From the NCBI GenBank assembly GCA_002435385.1, contig DJMN01000015.1, positions 1 through 23,033 on the forward strand: a stretch of DNA of 23,033 bases. Direction: 5' to 3'. The position numbers were made by a program, and so were the translations under genes. Positions 1 to 9,325 of this stretch are shown in pieces (positions within the stretch are counted from its first letter, which is position 1; each line of letters opens with the position of its first letter). This DNA comes from Patescibacteria group bacterium UBA6489. Its GTDB lineage: Bacteria > Patescibacteriota > Gracilibacteria > BD1-5 > UBA6164. A model generated the notes under the pieces. It made no database searches, was not told the DNA's origin, and saw only the letters and a list, made by a program, of their open reading frames with translations.

Positions 1-315
1 AATTTTTGTCGTGTACTTAGAGAATATATATTAAAAATCACAAAGAAAAAAGACATTCCAACAATAATTGTAGGAGATTTTAATCTATTACCTGAAACAG
101 AAAGTATCAAGATGATAAATAAAAACTTTATTAATTTAATTGAAAAGTATAAAATTACTTCAACTAGACCTAATTTTGATGATGGAAGGGATATTTGAAA
201 TAATGTTGTTGATTATATTTTTGTTGATGATAAAATAAGGATAAATGATTTTCAAGTACTAAATATAGATATTTCAGACCATTTTCCATTGATTTTGGAT
301 TTTGAAATCAGTTAA
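1..315 (+). CDS. Endonuclease/exonuclease/phosphatase family protein, C-terminal part
   Basis: This is the last 104 codons of a gene that starts before the window. The translation shows the hallmark motifs of the EEP (DNase I/exonuclease III-like) fold in the right order: GDFN at about residues 26-29, a DYIFV strand near 72-76, and the C-terminal SDHFP whose Asp-His pair is catalytic in this family. EEP enzymes are metal-dependent phosphodiesterases acting on DNA, RNA, phospholipids or small phosphoesters; the substrate cannot be told from this fragment. One in-frame UGA (196-198) is read as Gly in GRDIGNN. The N-terminal catalytic Glu and any signal peptide lie outside the window. Assignment to the fold is firm, function is open. 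Confidence 0.8.
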
Positions 316-496
316 AAAATTTTTTATAATAAAGTTTCACTCATCACTTTCAAGAGTTTTAAATAACTCATAATCTCTGATTACTTAATAATTAGGTGTT
401 TATATAAGGATTATTTGATGATATCTTCTTAAAATTTTTTTTTAGCACTAAAACTAATATAACAAAATAAAGTCAATCAAAAAACTAAAAAATATT
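316..496. other. AT-rich intergenic stretch
   Basis: Non-coding gap between the hydrolase stop codon and the nrdB promoter. It begins with a short A6T6 run (about 316-326) that could help end the upstream transcript. No hairpin followed by a T-run, no RNA gene and no usable open frame was recognised. Confidence 0.5.
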
Positions 497-551
497 TTGA
501 AAAATACTAAATAAAGTGTAGTATAATCTCTTGCTCTACTATATATAGTTT
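497..551 (+). promoter_or_regulatory. nrdB promoter with two NrdR-box-like operators
   Basis: A -35-like TTGAAA (497-502) and a perfect -10 TATAAT (522-527) are separated by 19 bp. Two palindromic sites resemble the NrdR box (consensus close to ACACTATATATAGTGT): atactaaataaagtgt at 504-519 and ctactatatatagttt at 536-551. Their starts are 32 bp apart, about three helical turns, the tandem arrangement known for NrdR. Box 1 lies between -35 and -10 and box 2 covers the expected start site, so binding should block RNA polymerase. The same layout precedes nrdD, and an nrdR gene lies downstream. Promoter hexamers are by eye; the boxes are supported by the match between the two sites. Confidence 0.72.
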
Positions 552-577
552 TGGTTTTATGGCTATGAACTCTATAG

Positions 578-717
578 TTTATTTTTAAGGCAAGAGAAAG
601 GTATTTAAATAAATCTTTTCCCCTCTCCTGCAGGATAAGTGAAGAAAGGAGTACTCGTTACGACTATTCTGAAGTTAAAGCTTGCAGAGGGGTTAGGGGG
701 TGAGGTTTAAAAATAAA
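578..717. repeat. GC-rich inverted-repeat element in the nrdB leader (copy 1)
   Basis: A 140-bp segment bounded by perfect 11-bp inverted repeats, TTTATTTTTAA (578-588) and TTAAAAATAAA (707-717). Inside are further complementary arms, CCCCTCTcctGCA (620-632) and TGCAGAGGGG (683-692), so the RNA could fold into a long hairpin. GGGGTTAGGGGGTGAG (689-704) is the exact reverse complement of 16 bases at 5439-5454 after nrdG, which ties it to the dispersed family. It contains no gene. It lies between the NrdR-box promoter and the nrdB start, so it would form most of the leader of about 200 nt. Confidence 0.6.
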
Positions 718-741
718 ATTTTATTCCTAATTAATATACTC

Positions 742-1782
742 ATGACAAAAATGCAAGCAAACCTTATATTTAACCCAAAAGGTAACGATAATACAGAACA
801 AAGAACAATAATAAAATGAAACAAAACATGACTATTCCAACTAAACTCCACAAAATACAATTGGGCAAAATCTTTATATCAAGTTATGATTTGAAACTTT
901 TGGGTACCAGAAAAAGTAAAATGACTTTGAGAAGATTCTATACAGTTTAAAAAGGAACTAAATGAAGACGAACAAAGAGCATACAAATGAATCCTATCAT
1001 TTCTAATATTTCTAGACTCAATACAAACCGTAAATCTTCCAAATTTTAGTGATTACATAACAGCACCAGAAGTAAACTTGATACTCTCTATACAAACATA
1101 TCAAGAAGCAATACACAGTCAAAGTTATGCCGTTATACTTGAAACGGTAGTTGATGCTATATGAAGAGACGAAATCTACTATTTTTGGAGAGACGATAAA
1201 AACCTACTAGAAAGAAATGAATTTATCTGAAATATTTATCAGAGATTTTTAGACAATCCAAATGATGAAAATTTCTTTGCTTGAATTATTTGAAACTTTT
1301 TACTTGAAAGTATCTATTTCTACAACTGATTTGCATTTTTTGATACTCTAGCAAGTCAATCAAAAATGGTAGCAACGGATAGAATGATAAACTACATCAG
1401 AAGAGATGAGCTAACTCATGTGACTATCTTTGCAAACATAATAAAAGAAATAAAAAAAGAATTTCCAAAAATATACAACAAAGATGTAATATATGAAATG
1501 ATGGACACTGCAGTAAAACAAGAAATAAAATGGAGTAAACACATACTTCAAAACAAAATCATAGGTATGAATGATGAAAACGTTGAAAAATACACAAAGC
1601 GGTTAGCCAATGATAGGCTAAATCTATTATGACTAGAGCCACTATACAAAGATATGGTTTCAAATCCTTACAAACACCTAGATGCCATGCAAAACAATAA
1701 CATGGAAAAATGAAATTTCTTTGAATCAACAGTAACAAACTACTCACAATCAAGTGCTATGAATTGAAGTTGGGAATTTTAA
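742..1782 (+). CDS. nrdB: Ribonucleotide reductase class I, small (radical) subunit
   Basis: A 346-residue R2 protein, which houses the di-metal centre and radical used by class I reductases to make deoxyribonucleotides. All six metal ligands are visible with E. coli R2 spacing: D92 (FLDSIQ), E122 and H125 (EAIHSQSY), E189, E223 and H226 (RDELTH). Tyr129 sits seven residues after E122, where the E. coli radical Tyr122 lies, so this looks like a tyrosyl-radical type. Many in-frame UGA codons are read as Gly; with the standard code only fragments remain. The start is the first ATG after the leader; there is no Shine-Dalgarno sequence. The partner large subunit NrdA is not in the window; a class III reductase follows instead. 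Probably repressed by NrdR through the tandem boxes upstream. Confidence 0.93.
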
Positions 1783-1793
1783 GCCCTTATTAC

Positions 1794-2000
1794 CACCCCC
1801 TAGCCCCCTCCTTGGCAAGGAGAGGGAGAGTAGAGGATAGTTGAAGCTCCCCCTTAATCCCCCTCAATTGAGGGGGAGACGAGGAACGAGTAGGGGGAGT
1901 TAGCTAACTAAAGCAAAAAAATTGTAGCCCTCCTCTCCTTGAGGAGAGGAGATTTATCCGAAGGTGTATCCTTTAGGGCAGAGGTGAGGTTAATAAATCT
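1794..2000. repeat. GC-rich palindromic repeat cluster downstream of nrdB (copy 2)
   Basis: This stretch begins 11 bp after the nrdB stop. It holds three consecutive hairpins: CTCCTTGGCAAGGAG (1808-1822), the 18-bp perfect palindrome CCCCCTCAATTGAGGGGG (1859-1876), and a 9-bp stem with TTGA loop (1930-1938 with 1943-1951). The first part resembles the CTCACCCCCTAACCCC arm of the copies at 5439 and 689. The shared core GAGGAACGAG is at 1881-1890. No gene is present. The hairpins may end or protect the nrdB transcript. Confidence 0.65.
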
Positions 2001-2136
2001 AAAATGGGGCAAGGGGAAAAATGTAAAAACTATGTTAAAAAAAGATAAAAAATCGCTTTAAAAAACTAATAAAAAAATTCCTCAAAAACCAGAAAAAATA
2101 TTACAAAAAAAAGTCAATTAGAAATTGAAAAAAAAT

Positions 2137-2191
2137 TTGAAAAGTACCAAATATTGTATAAGTTATTATACGTCTATACTACATATGGATA
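2137..2191 (+). promoter_or_regulatory. nrdD promoter with two NrdR-box-like operators
   Basis: The layout copies that of the nrdB promoter. A TTGAAA -35-like element (2137-2142) is followed by box 1 gtaccaaatattgtat (2144-2159), a -10-like TATTAT (2164-2169; spacing longer than ideal) and box 2 atactacatatggata (2176-2191). The two boxes again start 32 bp apart and sit at the same distances from TTGAAA as in the nrdB promoter. Individual matches to the NrdR consensus are weaker than at nrdB, but the conserved geometry supports the call. The expected leader is only about 45 nt. Confidence 0.62.
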
Positions 2192-2219
2192 TAGTTTATT
2201 TCTTAATAATTACTCTGTT

Positions 2220-4424
2220 ATGCCTATTTATAAGGTCAAAAAAAGAAATTGAAGTTTTGTTACATTTGATAAAACAAAAATAGAAAAAGCAATAGAAAAT
2301 GCTATAAAATCAGTTTGAGGAGAAGACTTTAGTGAAGTAAAAGATATAGCCAGTCATGCAGTAAAAATAGCTGAAAAAAAGGTTTGAAAAAAGATACCAA
2401 GTGTTGAAGATATACAAGATGCAGTAGAAGAAGCTATAATAAAAGCAGGGCACGACACAGTAGCAAAAAAATACATTATATATAGAGAAAAGAGAAGAAC
2501 AGCAAGAAGTGATAGAAATGTAGTAGTAGAAGTTTGAGAAAGTATGGATGAATACTTAAATAGGTCAGATTGGAGAGTAAATGCTAACGCAAATTCAGGA
2601 TATTCACTATGAGGACTTATACTAAATGTTGCAGGTAAAGTTACAGCTAACTATTGGTTAAGTCATGTTTATCCAGCAGAAGTAGGGGATTTACACAGAA
2701 ACGGTGATGTACATATACATGATTTAGATATGTTTTCTGGATACTGTGCAGGTTGGAGTTTAAGACAACTTTTAGAAGAAGGATTCAACGGATTACACGC
2801 TAGAACAGATTCATCTCCAGCTAAAAACCTACAAGCAGCAGTAAACCAGATGATAAATTTCTTATGAACACTACAAAATGAATGGGCTTGAGCACAAGCA
2901 TTCTCATCTTTTGATACTTATCTAGCACCATTTGTTCATAAACATAAAGAAAGTGTTATAAGAGACTTAGAAAGTATAAATGCAAATTTTAAATCAGAAG
3001 AAGAAAAAGAAAAATATATAGAAAATAAAGTATACAATTACGTATACCAACAAATGCAAAATTTTGTATTTGGATTAAATGTACCTAGTAGATGGTGAAC
3101 ACAAACTCCATTTACAAATATAACTCTTGATTGGACTTGTCCAGAAGACTTAAAAGAAAAAGCATTATTCTTAGGATGAATTGAAAACGGAGCCTATAAA
3201 AAGAAGTATGGAGAACTAGAAGATGAAATGAGAATTATAAACAGAGCACTTATTGCAGTATATGTAAAATGAGACAGTAAATGAAGAGTATTTACTTTCC
3301 CGATTCCTACATACAACATAACAGAAGATTTCCCTTGGAATGATCCAGATATAGACGCACTGTTTGAAATGACAGCAAAATATGGACTTCCATACTTCCA
3401 AAACTTTGTATGAAGCCAATTCAAAAGAATACAAAAAGAAGATTGAACATATGAAACAGTAGAAAACAAAGATGCATATAAACCAGGAGCAGTTAGAAGT
3501 ATGTGTTGTAGATTGCAACTAGACCTAACACAACTAGAAAAAAGATGAAACGGACTTTTCGGTTCAGCAGAGATGACATGAAGTATCTGAGTAGTTACAA
3601 TAAACCTTGCTCGTATCGGTTACCACAGTGCCTGAAATAAAGAAGAATTCAAAGAAAGAATAGCATACCTTATGGATCAAGCAAAAACATCTTTAGAACT
3701 AAAGAGAAAAACAATATCTAGATGGTTAGATGCTTGATTATACCCATACACTTACAGATATTTAAGAAGTTTTAGAAACCACTTTTCAACTATTTGATTA
3801 AATGGTATGAACGAAGCGATTCTAAACTTTACTAATTGAAAAGAAGATATAGCTACTAAGTGGGGAGAGGAATTTGCAACTGAAATTCTAGACTTTATGA
3901 GAGAAAAGTTAAAAGCATATCAAGAAGAAACAGGAAATCTATACAATCTAGAAGCTACCCCAGCAGAGGGAACTACATATAGATTTGCAAAAGAAGATAG
4001 AAAACAAATGCAAGACATTATACAATCTGGTACAGATGAAGCACCATACTATACAAACTCTACTCAACTACCAGTTTGATTTACAGATGACGCATTTGAA
4101 GCACTAGATAAACAAAATGATCTTCAATGTAAATATACATGAGGTACAGTATTACATTTATACATGTGAGAAAGACTACAAGGAGCAGATGCTTGTAAAA
4201 ACTTTGTAAGGAAAGTTATTTCTACATACCAACTGCCATACATAACAATAAGTCCAACTTTCTCTATCTGTCCTAAACATGGATATGTACAATGAGAACA
4301 TGATTTCTGTCCTCTATGTGATGAAGAATTAGGATACACTTGAAACAAATATGATATGGAAACTAGAAAAACTTATACAGATGATAAAAACAAAATGGAT
4401 GAATTAGACTCATCTAAAATCTAA
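2220..4424 (+). CDS. nrdD: Anaerobic (class III) ribonucleoside-triphosphate reductase, core lacking the glycyl-radical tail
   Basis: A 734-residue NrdD, the oxygen-sensitive enzyme that reduces ribonucleoside triphosphates. Residues 1 to about 95 form an ATP-cone (allosteric dATP/ATP sensor). The barrel is recognised by GDVHIHDLD, YCAGWSL, the Cys pair in SMCCRL (C429, C430) and NLARIGYHSAG. Near the C-terminus is the zinc-binding region CPKHG (C684) and FCPLC (C697, C700). In normal NrdD this is followed at once by the glycyl-radical motif RVxGY and about 30 more residues. Here the chain instead runs into a polar tail and a TAA at 4422. The missing segment is encoded separately at 4471. No Shine-Dalgarno sequence precedes the ATG. 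Likely transcribed with the next genes and repressed by NrdR. Confidence 0.93.
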
Positions 4425-4470
4425 TTAATAAATATTTATAATATTTTTTACTTTTTTAACCTAATTAATT

Positions 4471-4647
4471 ATGTCAGCATATTTTATAAAAGATTGAAAG
4501 AAAATAGAAAGAACTAGATGTGAAATTTATACAAGAGTTATGGGATATCACAGACCAGTAGCAAGTTTCAATATTTGAAAAAAATCAGAATTTTATTCTA
4601 GAAAATATTTTAGAACAAACAATGTATGTGATTGTTCATGTGCATAA
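4471..4647 (+). CDS. Detached glycyl-radical domain of class III ribonucleotide reductase
   Basis: A 58-residue protein whose middle, CEIYTRVMGYHRPV followed by NIGKKSEFYSR, matches the C-terminal glycyl-radical segment of NrdD (family pattern close to VYSRVVGYYRPV, then WNxGKxxEF). Gly25 is the predicted radical residue and is encoded by GGA. The gene has its own ATG 46 bp after the nrdD stop and is in a different frame (+1), so it is not a simple stop-codon readthrough. It ends in a Cys-rich tail, CDCSCA. By analogy with YfiD/GrcA, which replaces a damaged radical domain of pyruvate formate-lyase, it could dock onto the NrdD core and be charged by NrdG. The domain identity is firm; action as a separate subunit is inference. 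A sequencing or assembly frameshift alone would not explain the 46-bp gap and polar tail. Confidence 0.85.
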
Positions 4648-4658
4648 TATCTGTTTAT

Positions 4659-4689
4659 ATCCTCTATGAAAATATTTTTTAGAGAGGAT
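4659..4689 (+). terminator. Possible weak hairpin between the radical-domain gene and nrdG
   Basis: ATCCTCT (4659-4665) can pair with AGAGGAT (4683-4689) around a T-rich loop; a T7 run follows at about 4704-4710. The stem is short and the loop long, so it may only attenuate transcription into nrdG. Confidence 0.3.
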
Positions 4690-4717
4690 GTTCTAATTAA
4701 ATATTTTTTTATTATAT

Positions 4718-5419
4718 ATGAGAATTAGTTGAATAAATAAGTTTTCTCTCATAGATTTCCCTAAGCATGTTTCATGTATAATCTTCACTCCTTGATGTAA
4801 CTTCCGTTGTAGTTATTGTCACAATCCAGATTTTGTATTACCAGAACTATTAAAACAAAAAAAAGATAGTATTATACCAGAAAAGTGATTTTTTGAATTT
4901 TTAGAAAAAAGGAAAGGACTTTTAGATTGAGTATCAATTTGTTGATGAGAACCAACACTTCAAAAAGATTTAGTAAAATTCTGTGAAAAGGTAAAAGGTA
5001 TGGGATTTCTTGTGAAACTTGATACCAATTGAACTAACCCAGAAATTCTAAAAGAATTGATAGATCAGAAACTAGTAGACTACATAGCAATGGATTTAAA
5101 ACATTCCACAGCAAAAGTAAAAGATGTTATAGCAGTAGACTTTGATTCAAAAACCTTGAAAAATAGTATTGAACTTGTTTTAAATTCTTGATTAGATTAC
5201 GAGTTTAGGACTACAGTAGTTAAAGGACTACACAATGAAGAAGATATAGAAAATATCTCAAAATCTATAAAAGGAGCGAAAAATTATTATATACAAAACT
5301 ATAGGAGTTGAAATACACTTGTGAAAGATTTTAGTTGAAGGAGTTTTACTACTAGTGAACTAAAGAAATTCAGAGATATTTCAAATGAATATGTGGAAAA
5401 TGTTGAGATAAGGAATTAA
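4718..5419 (+). CDS. nrdG: Anaerobic ribonucleotide reductase activating protein, radical SAM
   Basis: A 233-residue radical SAM protein. C27, C31 and C34 form the CxxxCxxC cluster motif (GCNFRCSYCHNP), and the SAM-binding GGEP is at residues 76-79. Both glycines of GGEP are encoded by consecutive UGA codons (4943-4948), one of the clearest proofs of UGA=Gly here. The family (NrdG2-type) generates the glycyl radical on NrdD using SAM and an electron donor. The position directly behind nrdD and the detached radical domain points to the 58-residue protein's Gly25 as its real target. A different radical SAM activase role is possible from sequence alone but unlikely in this context. No Shine-Dalgarno sequence at the ATG. 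Confidence 0.9.
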
Positions 5420-5435
5420 GTAAGCTCTCCATAAC

Positions 5436-5545
5436 TCCCTCACCCCCTAACCCCCTCTCCTTTGGAGGAGTATGGGGAAAGAGAAAACTAGAATAATCCC
5501 CCTTAATTGAGGGGAAAGTGAGGAACGAGCAGGTAGAGTGTTAAA
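5436..5545. repeat. GC-rich repeat downstream of nrdG (copy 3)
   Basis: Starts 16 bp after the nrdG stop. CTCACCCCCTAACCCC (5439-5454) is identical to the reverse complement of 689-704 in the nrdB leader. It continues into a CTCC-TTT-GGAG hairpin (5457-5467) and CCCCTTAATTGAGGGG (about 5499-5514), which matches the palindrome at 1859-1876. The core GAGGAACGAG is at 5520-5529. No coding frame is evident. Confidence 0.62.
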
Positions 5546-5636
5546 AAGGGTAAGGAATGAAGCGATGAGTTCGGACCATAGAAAAAATGAAATATTTTAC
5601 TACAAGTGTTGAGTATTAAATTAACCCAATAAAACT

Positions 5637-6083
5637 ATGTACTGTAAAAAATGCAAAAATTTAGACACAAAAGTTATTGATTCGAGGCTTGTAGAAGATT
5701 GAACTTCAATAAGAAGAAGAAGAGAATGTGAAAAATGTGGACACAGGTTCACAACTTATGAAAAAATGGAATTTGTGAAATTTATAGTGATAAAGAGTGA
5801 TTGAAGAAAAGAAATTTATGATAAAGAGAAGCTAGAGAATAGTATATTGAATGCCTGTAACAAGAGAAATATAGATTTTTGAAAGCTTGAGAGTATGATC
5901 TCAAGTTTGGAAAATTCATGGGGGTCAAATAAGACTTGAATTACAAGTAAGAGGATAGGGAAGGATATATTGAATGCTTTAGCTAAATTCGATGAAGTGG
6001 CTTATATCAGATATGCTTCGGTCTATCACAACTTTGAGACAGCAAAAGATTTTGTGGATTTCATAAATGGAGAAGAGGATTAG
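5637..6083 (+). CDS. nrdR: Transcriptional repressor of ribonucleotide reductase genes
   Basis: A 148-residue protein of normal NrdR length. The N-terminal zinc ribbon uses C3, C6, C31 and C34 (MYCKKC, then CEKCGHRF) with the family's RRRREC stretch that contacts DNA. An ATP-cone follows at about residues 47-137 and ends in the typical VAYIRYASVYHNF. NrdR binds NrdR boxes as a nucleotide-dependent oligomer and represses reductase genes when dATP is plentiful. The tandem boxes before nrdB (504-551) and nrdD (2144-2191) are the obvious targets. UGA codons at conserved positions, such as the Gly of VEDGTSIRRRR, are read as Gly. It follows nrdG after a 217-bp gap with a repeat, so it probably has its own promoter; no clear box was found there. 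Confidence 0.95.
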
Positions 6084-6089
6084 AAAAAT

Positions 6090-6116
6090 GCAGAGACTTT
6101 GGTCTCTGTGTTTTTT
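6090..6116 (+). terminator. Intrinsic terminator of nrdR
   Basis: CAGAGAC (6091-6097), loop TTTG, GTCTCTG (6102-6108), then a T-rich tail (6109-6116). It is a clean 7-bp stem, 7 bp after the nrdR stop. Confidence 0.85.
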
Positions 6117-6142
6117 GTTGTGGTTTTATTTTAGTAAATAAT

Positions 6143-6155
6143 AAAGGGGGATATG
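6143..6155 (+). promoter_or_regulatory. Shine-Dalgarno sequence of the TOPRIM gene
   Basis: AAAGGGGG lies just before the ATG at 6153. It fixes the start codon and is the only convincing Shine-Dalgarno sequence seen among the starts in this window. Confidence 0.6.
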
Positions 6156-9100
6156 TTTATTGAAAAATTTAAAAAGATATCAAGAAATAGTGAATGGCTA
6201 TACAAAGAAGAGAAAGAAATTTTATATAATTTATACATTTTAGATGAAGAAAATAACAAGAATTTTTTAGTAAATAACTACCAAAAAATCTTAGCAAAAT
6301 ACTCTAAAGAAAATGAGTGAAAATTTTATATGTTTTCAGAGTTTATAGATTATTTATGAAAGAAAAGTAAATTTTCGGATGAAAATATAGTTTTGTTAGT
6401 TAAAAACAAGTTAAAAAATATTGTTAAGGATGAAAGTTTTAAAGAATACTCATATCTTTTAAGAGTTTTATTTTCTATAAATCCGAAAGATAAAGAGTAT
6501 TATATGGAACAATACGATTTATTGGGCAGAAAAAACAGTTTATATCATGATATAAATTCTACTTTTTTGGAAATATTTATTAGAACAAAAAATAATAAGT
6601 ATTTCATTCAATCTTTTGAAAAGAATATAGTTGATAATGCTAAAGAGGCTTACTTCTTTAGTGTAAAAAAGTGATTTGAATATTTATTTTCTTTTAAAAG
6701 TAATATATTTAAAGAATATTTTATAGAATTAATTGAGTTTTTTTCAATTAAGGAAAATAAGCAAAAATTAGTTCATCATCATTCATATAGTTCATTGGTT
6801 AGAAGTCATAATATGGAAAAATTTATAGAATTATTCAAAAATTTTCATGAAATACTTGATAATGCCAAATTCTCTTCAAAGGAAAAACAAAAGATAAAAG
6901 ATTTCTTGGTTTCAGAAGTAGACTTTGCTTTTGATAATTATGAAAGAAATATTGTTGATAATTTCTTTATTAATGAACTCTTTAAGTATTTCTATAAAAA
7001 AGATAATTGATTTTTGATTGAGTTATTAAAATGATTAAATTCAAAATATGTAATATCATGATGAGATGATTTAGCCGTTACATATTTAACGAAAGAATAT
7101 GTAGAGGATTTTATAAGTATTTATAAGGATAAAAAAAACTCAAACCTAATATACTTTACATATGATAGGTTGAAAAATGCTTGAAAGATTGATATTGTAA
7201 AAGCTTTTGAAAATTGAATATTAAGCAAGGAAATAAAAAATAGAAATAAGAATTTAAAAGAAAGGGATAAAAAATTTGAGAAGGAGAAAAGAAAGGAGTT
7301 AGAAAAAGAAAAAGAAGCATTTTTACTTATGACAAAGACAAAAAAATGAGAATATTATCCTAAAATATTCCAGGATTATTCTAATTATATTAGAGATAGT
7401 AAAAGACTAAAAGAGCTTTTTTCTAGTAATGAAATTAAAGAAATAAATAGGTCTGTAATCAAGCAAATAAAGACATTGTTTAGAATAATTCAAATAGACG
7501 ATTATAGAGATGAAAAAATATCAAAAATATTAACATATGAGAAAACTTTGGGAAATTGATATAGGCATACTCGGTATTCTTCTTATTTATCACGGATTAT
7601 AGATATATCAAAGTATATAAAATTTGATTTATCTAAATATTATAAGTCATATGTTCTTTTTTATCCTTTGTTATGGTGAGATGAAAGGAATAAGGATATT
7701 TTAACCATAATTAGCAAAAATTTAAATCAAGATGATATAGATTATATTCTAAGAGTTTACAGTGAAGATTTACACGAAAATGCGGTAGAATTAAGATATT
7801 GTCATATTAACAATTTATCTTATTTTTATGAAAAATTTAAAGATAAATTTAATTATAAACAACAAAAAAAGCTAGAAAAAATTTGCCTAGAAGTTATAAA
7901 TTGAGATGAGGAGAATAATATATATTATAAGGAAAACTTTTTAAAAATTTACTCTGAAATTTGATGAGAAAAGAAATTAGTAAAATTGTGGAATAGTTGG
8001 AAAAAAAGATTTCCTGATTTCAATTATTTTAAAGATGTGTTAGATAGTTCAATTGATAATGAAGAAAGAGATAAGAGGAAGTTTTTAGTTTTCATCGTTA
8101 TAGAATTAGCTAAAAGATACTGACATAACAAAGCTATAGCTTGGAGCTTAGAACAATTAAAAAAATGAAATATTGAGGCTATAGATAGTCATGGAATAAC
8201 TTATCCGAGGACCTCATATGTTTTTTCATGAGTAAGTGAAAAAGAGTCTGAATTATGACACTGGTGAGGAAGAAAATATAATTTCTGATATATATTTCTT
8301 TCTATTCCAAATGTTGATATATTAAAAGAATTTTTAGATATATTAAAGTTTTCATTTAATATATTATCTGATTTAGAGTCTTGAAAATTAAAATGAAATT
8401 ATGAAATGTATGCATATTATTTGAGAAGATTATTTTATGATTATATTAAAAATCTGGATGAAAAAGTAATCTATAAGGATTACTATTATGAGGTTAAAAA
8501 TCTACTAAAAAAATATAATTCAAGTATTACATATAACTTTGATTTAGCAACTATAAGGAAAAAGTGTTGAATAGATGATTTAGAAGAGGACGCAAAAGAA
8601 ATTATTGAGGAAAAATGAATTGAAGAGATAAAGAAATTACTTGAGGAGAAAGAAAAACTACAAGATAAGGTTATAGAATATAAATTGAGTAGTTCAGTAA
8701 AGTATGAGAGTTTTGATAAAGAATTTATTTTATTTGTTGAATGAAAAAGTGATGTTATTATTTTGGAAAATGCATGGGAAAAGTTGAGGTGAAGTTTAGA
8801 TATGCCATTTAAGATAGAGAATTGATACGATTGTCACCATATATGAAGGTGATTTAAAGAAGAAAATCACTGATTTTTAGATTCTGATCCAGAAAAAACA
8901 TTCATTTGAATGTTAGATTATGATAGTGCATATAATAAATTTAGTGATTTAATAAAAGTAAATGGCTGAAAAAATTGGGAAATAAAAAAAGATGATGATT
9001 TAAAATGAAAAGTAGTAAAACATTTAACAAAAAAAGGATTTGTTTTTTTGTTACCAGTTCCTATTTGAAGGTTAATTTATGCTAAAACAGAATATGAAGA

Positions 9101-9317
9101 TAAATCTCTACTATCAATAGAATTATTATTTGAAGATAAGTTATTAAGTTGATTTGTTGATGAAATTGAATTTCCATGATGAACGAAATTATTAAAAATG
9201 AAAGATAGTAAGAAAGTTAAATTTGCTAACCAAACCAAACATTTTTTAAAAGAGGATTTTGTTAATTTTGAGGCTATATTTGAACTAATAGATAATATAA
9301 TTTCTTGAAAAATATAA
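6153..9317 (+). CDS. Large uncharacterised protein with C-terminal OLD-like TOPRIM nuclease domain
   Basis: A 1054-residue protein. Residues 1 to about 850 are rich in Lys, Glu, Tyr and Asn, predicted mostly helical, with a charged coiled-coil-like stretch at about 360-400; no known domain was recognised. From about 855 a TOPRIM fold begins: VEGKSD gives E863-G864 and D867, and MLDYDSA gives D922 and D924, the acidic triad that binds metal in OLD-family nucleases. Gly864 is a UGA codon. There is no Walker A ATPase motif, so it is not a classic OLD protein. It stands alone between the nrdR terminator and a repeat. Stand-alone architecture and TOPRIM nuclease suggest, but do not prove, antiphage or nucleic-acid-processing work. 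The presence of many UGA-Gly codons shows it is adapted to this genetic code. Confidence 0.82.
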
Positions 9318-9325
9318 GAAAAAAA

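Noticed and set aside
1366..1632. Separate small genes inside nrdB, the TOPRIM gene and secA when UGA is a stop
   Set aside because: These are fragments of longer frames; conserved motifs continue across each UGA in the same frame.
1794..2000. CRISPR array or riboswitch
   Set aside because: The repeats are palindromes of different lengths without regular spacers, and no conserved aptamer core was recognised.
5600..5620. NrdR box before nrdR itself (ACTACAAGTGT)
   Set aside because: Half-sites are too close together and no second box lies 32 bp away.
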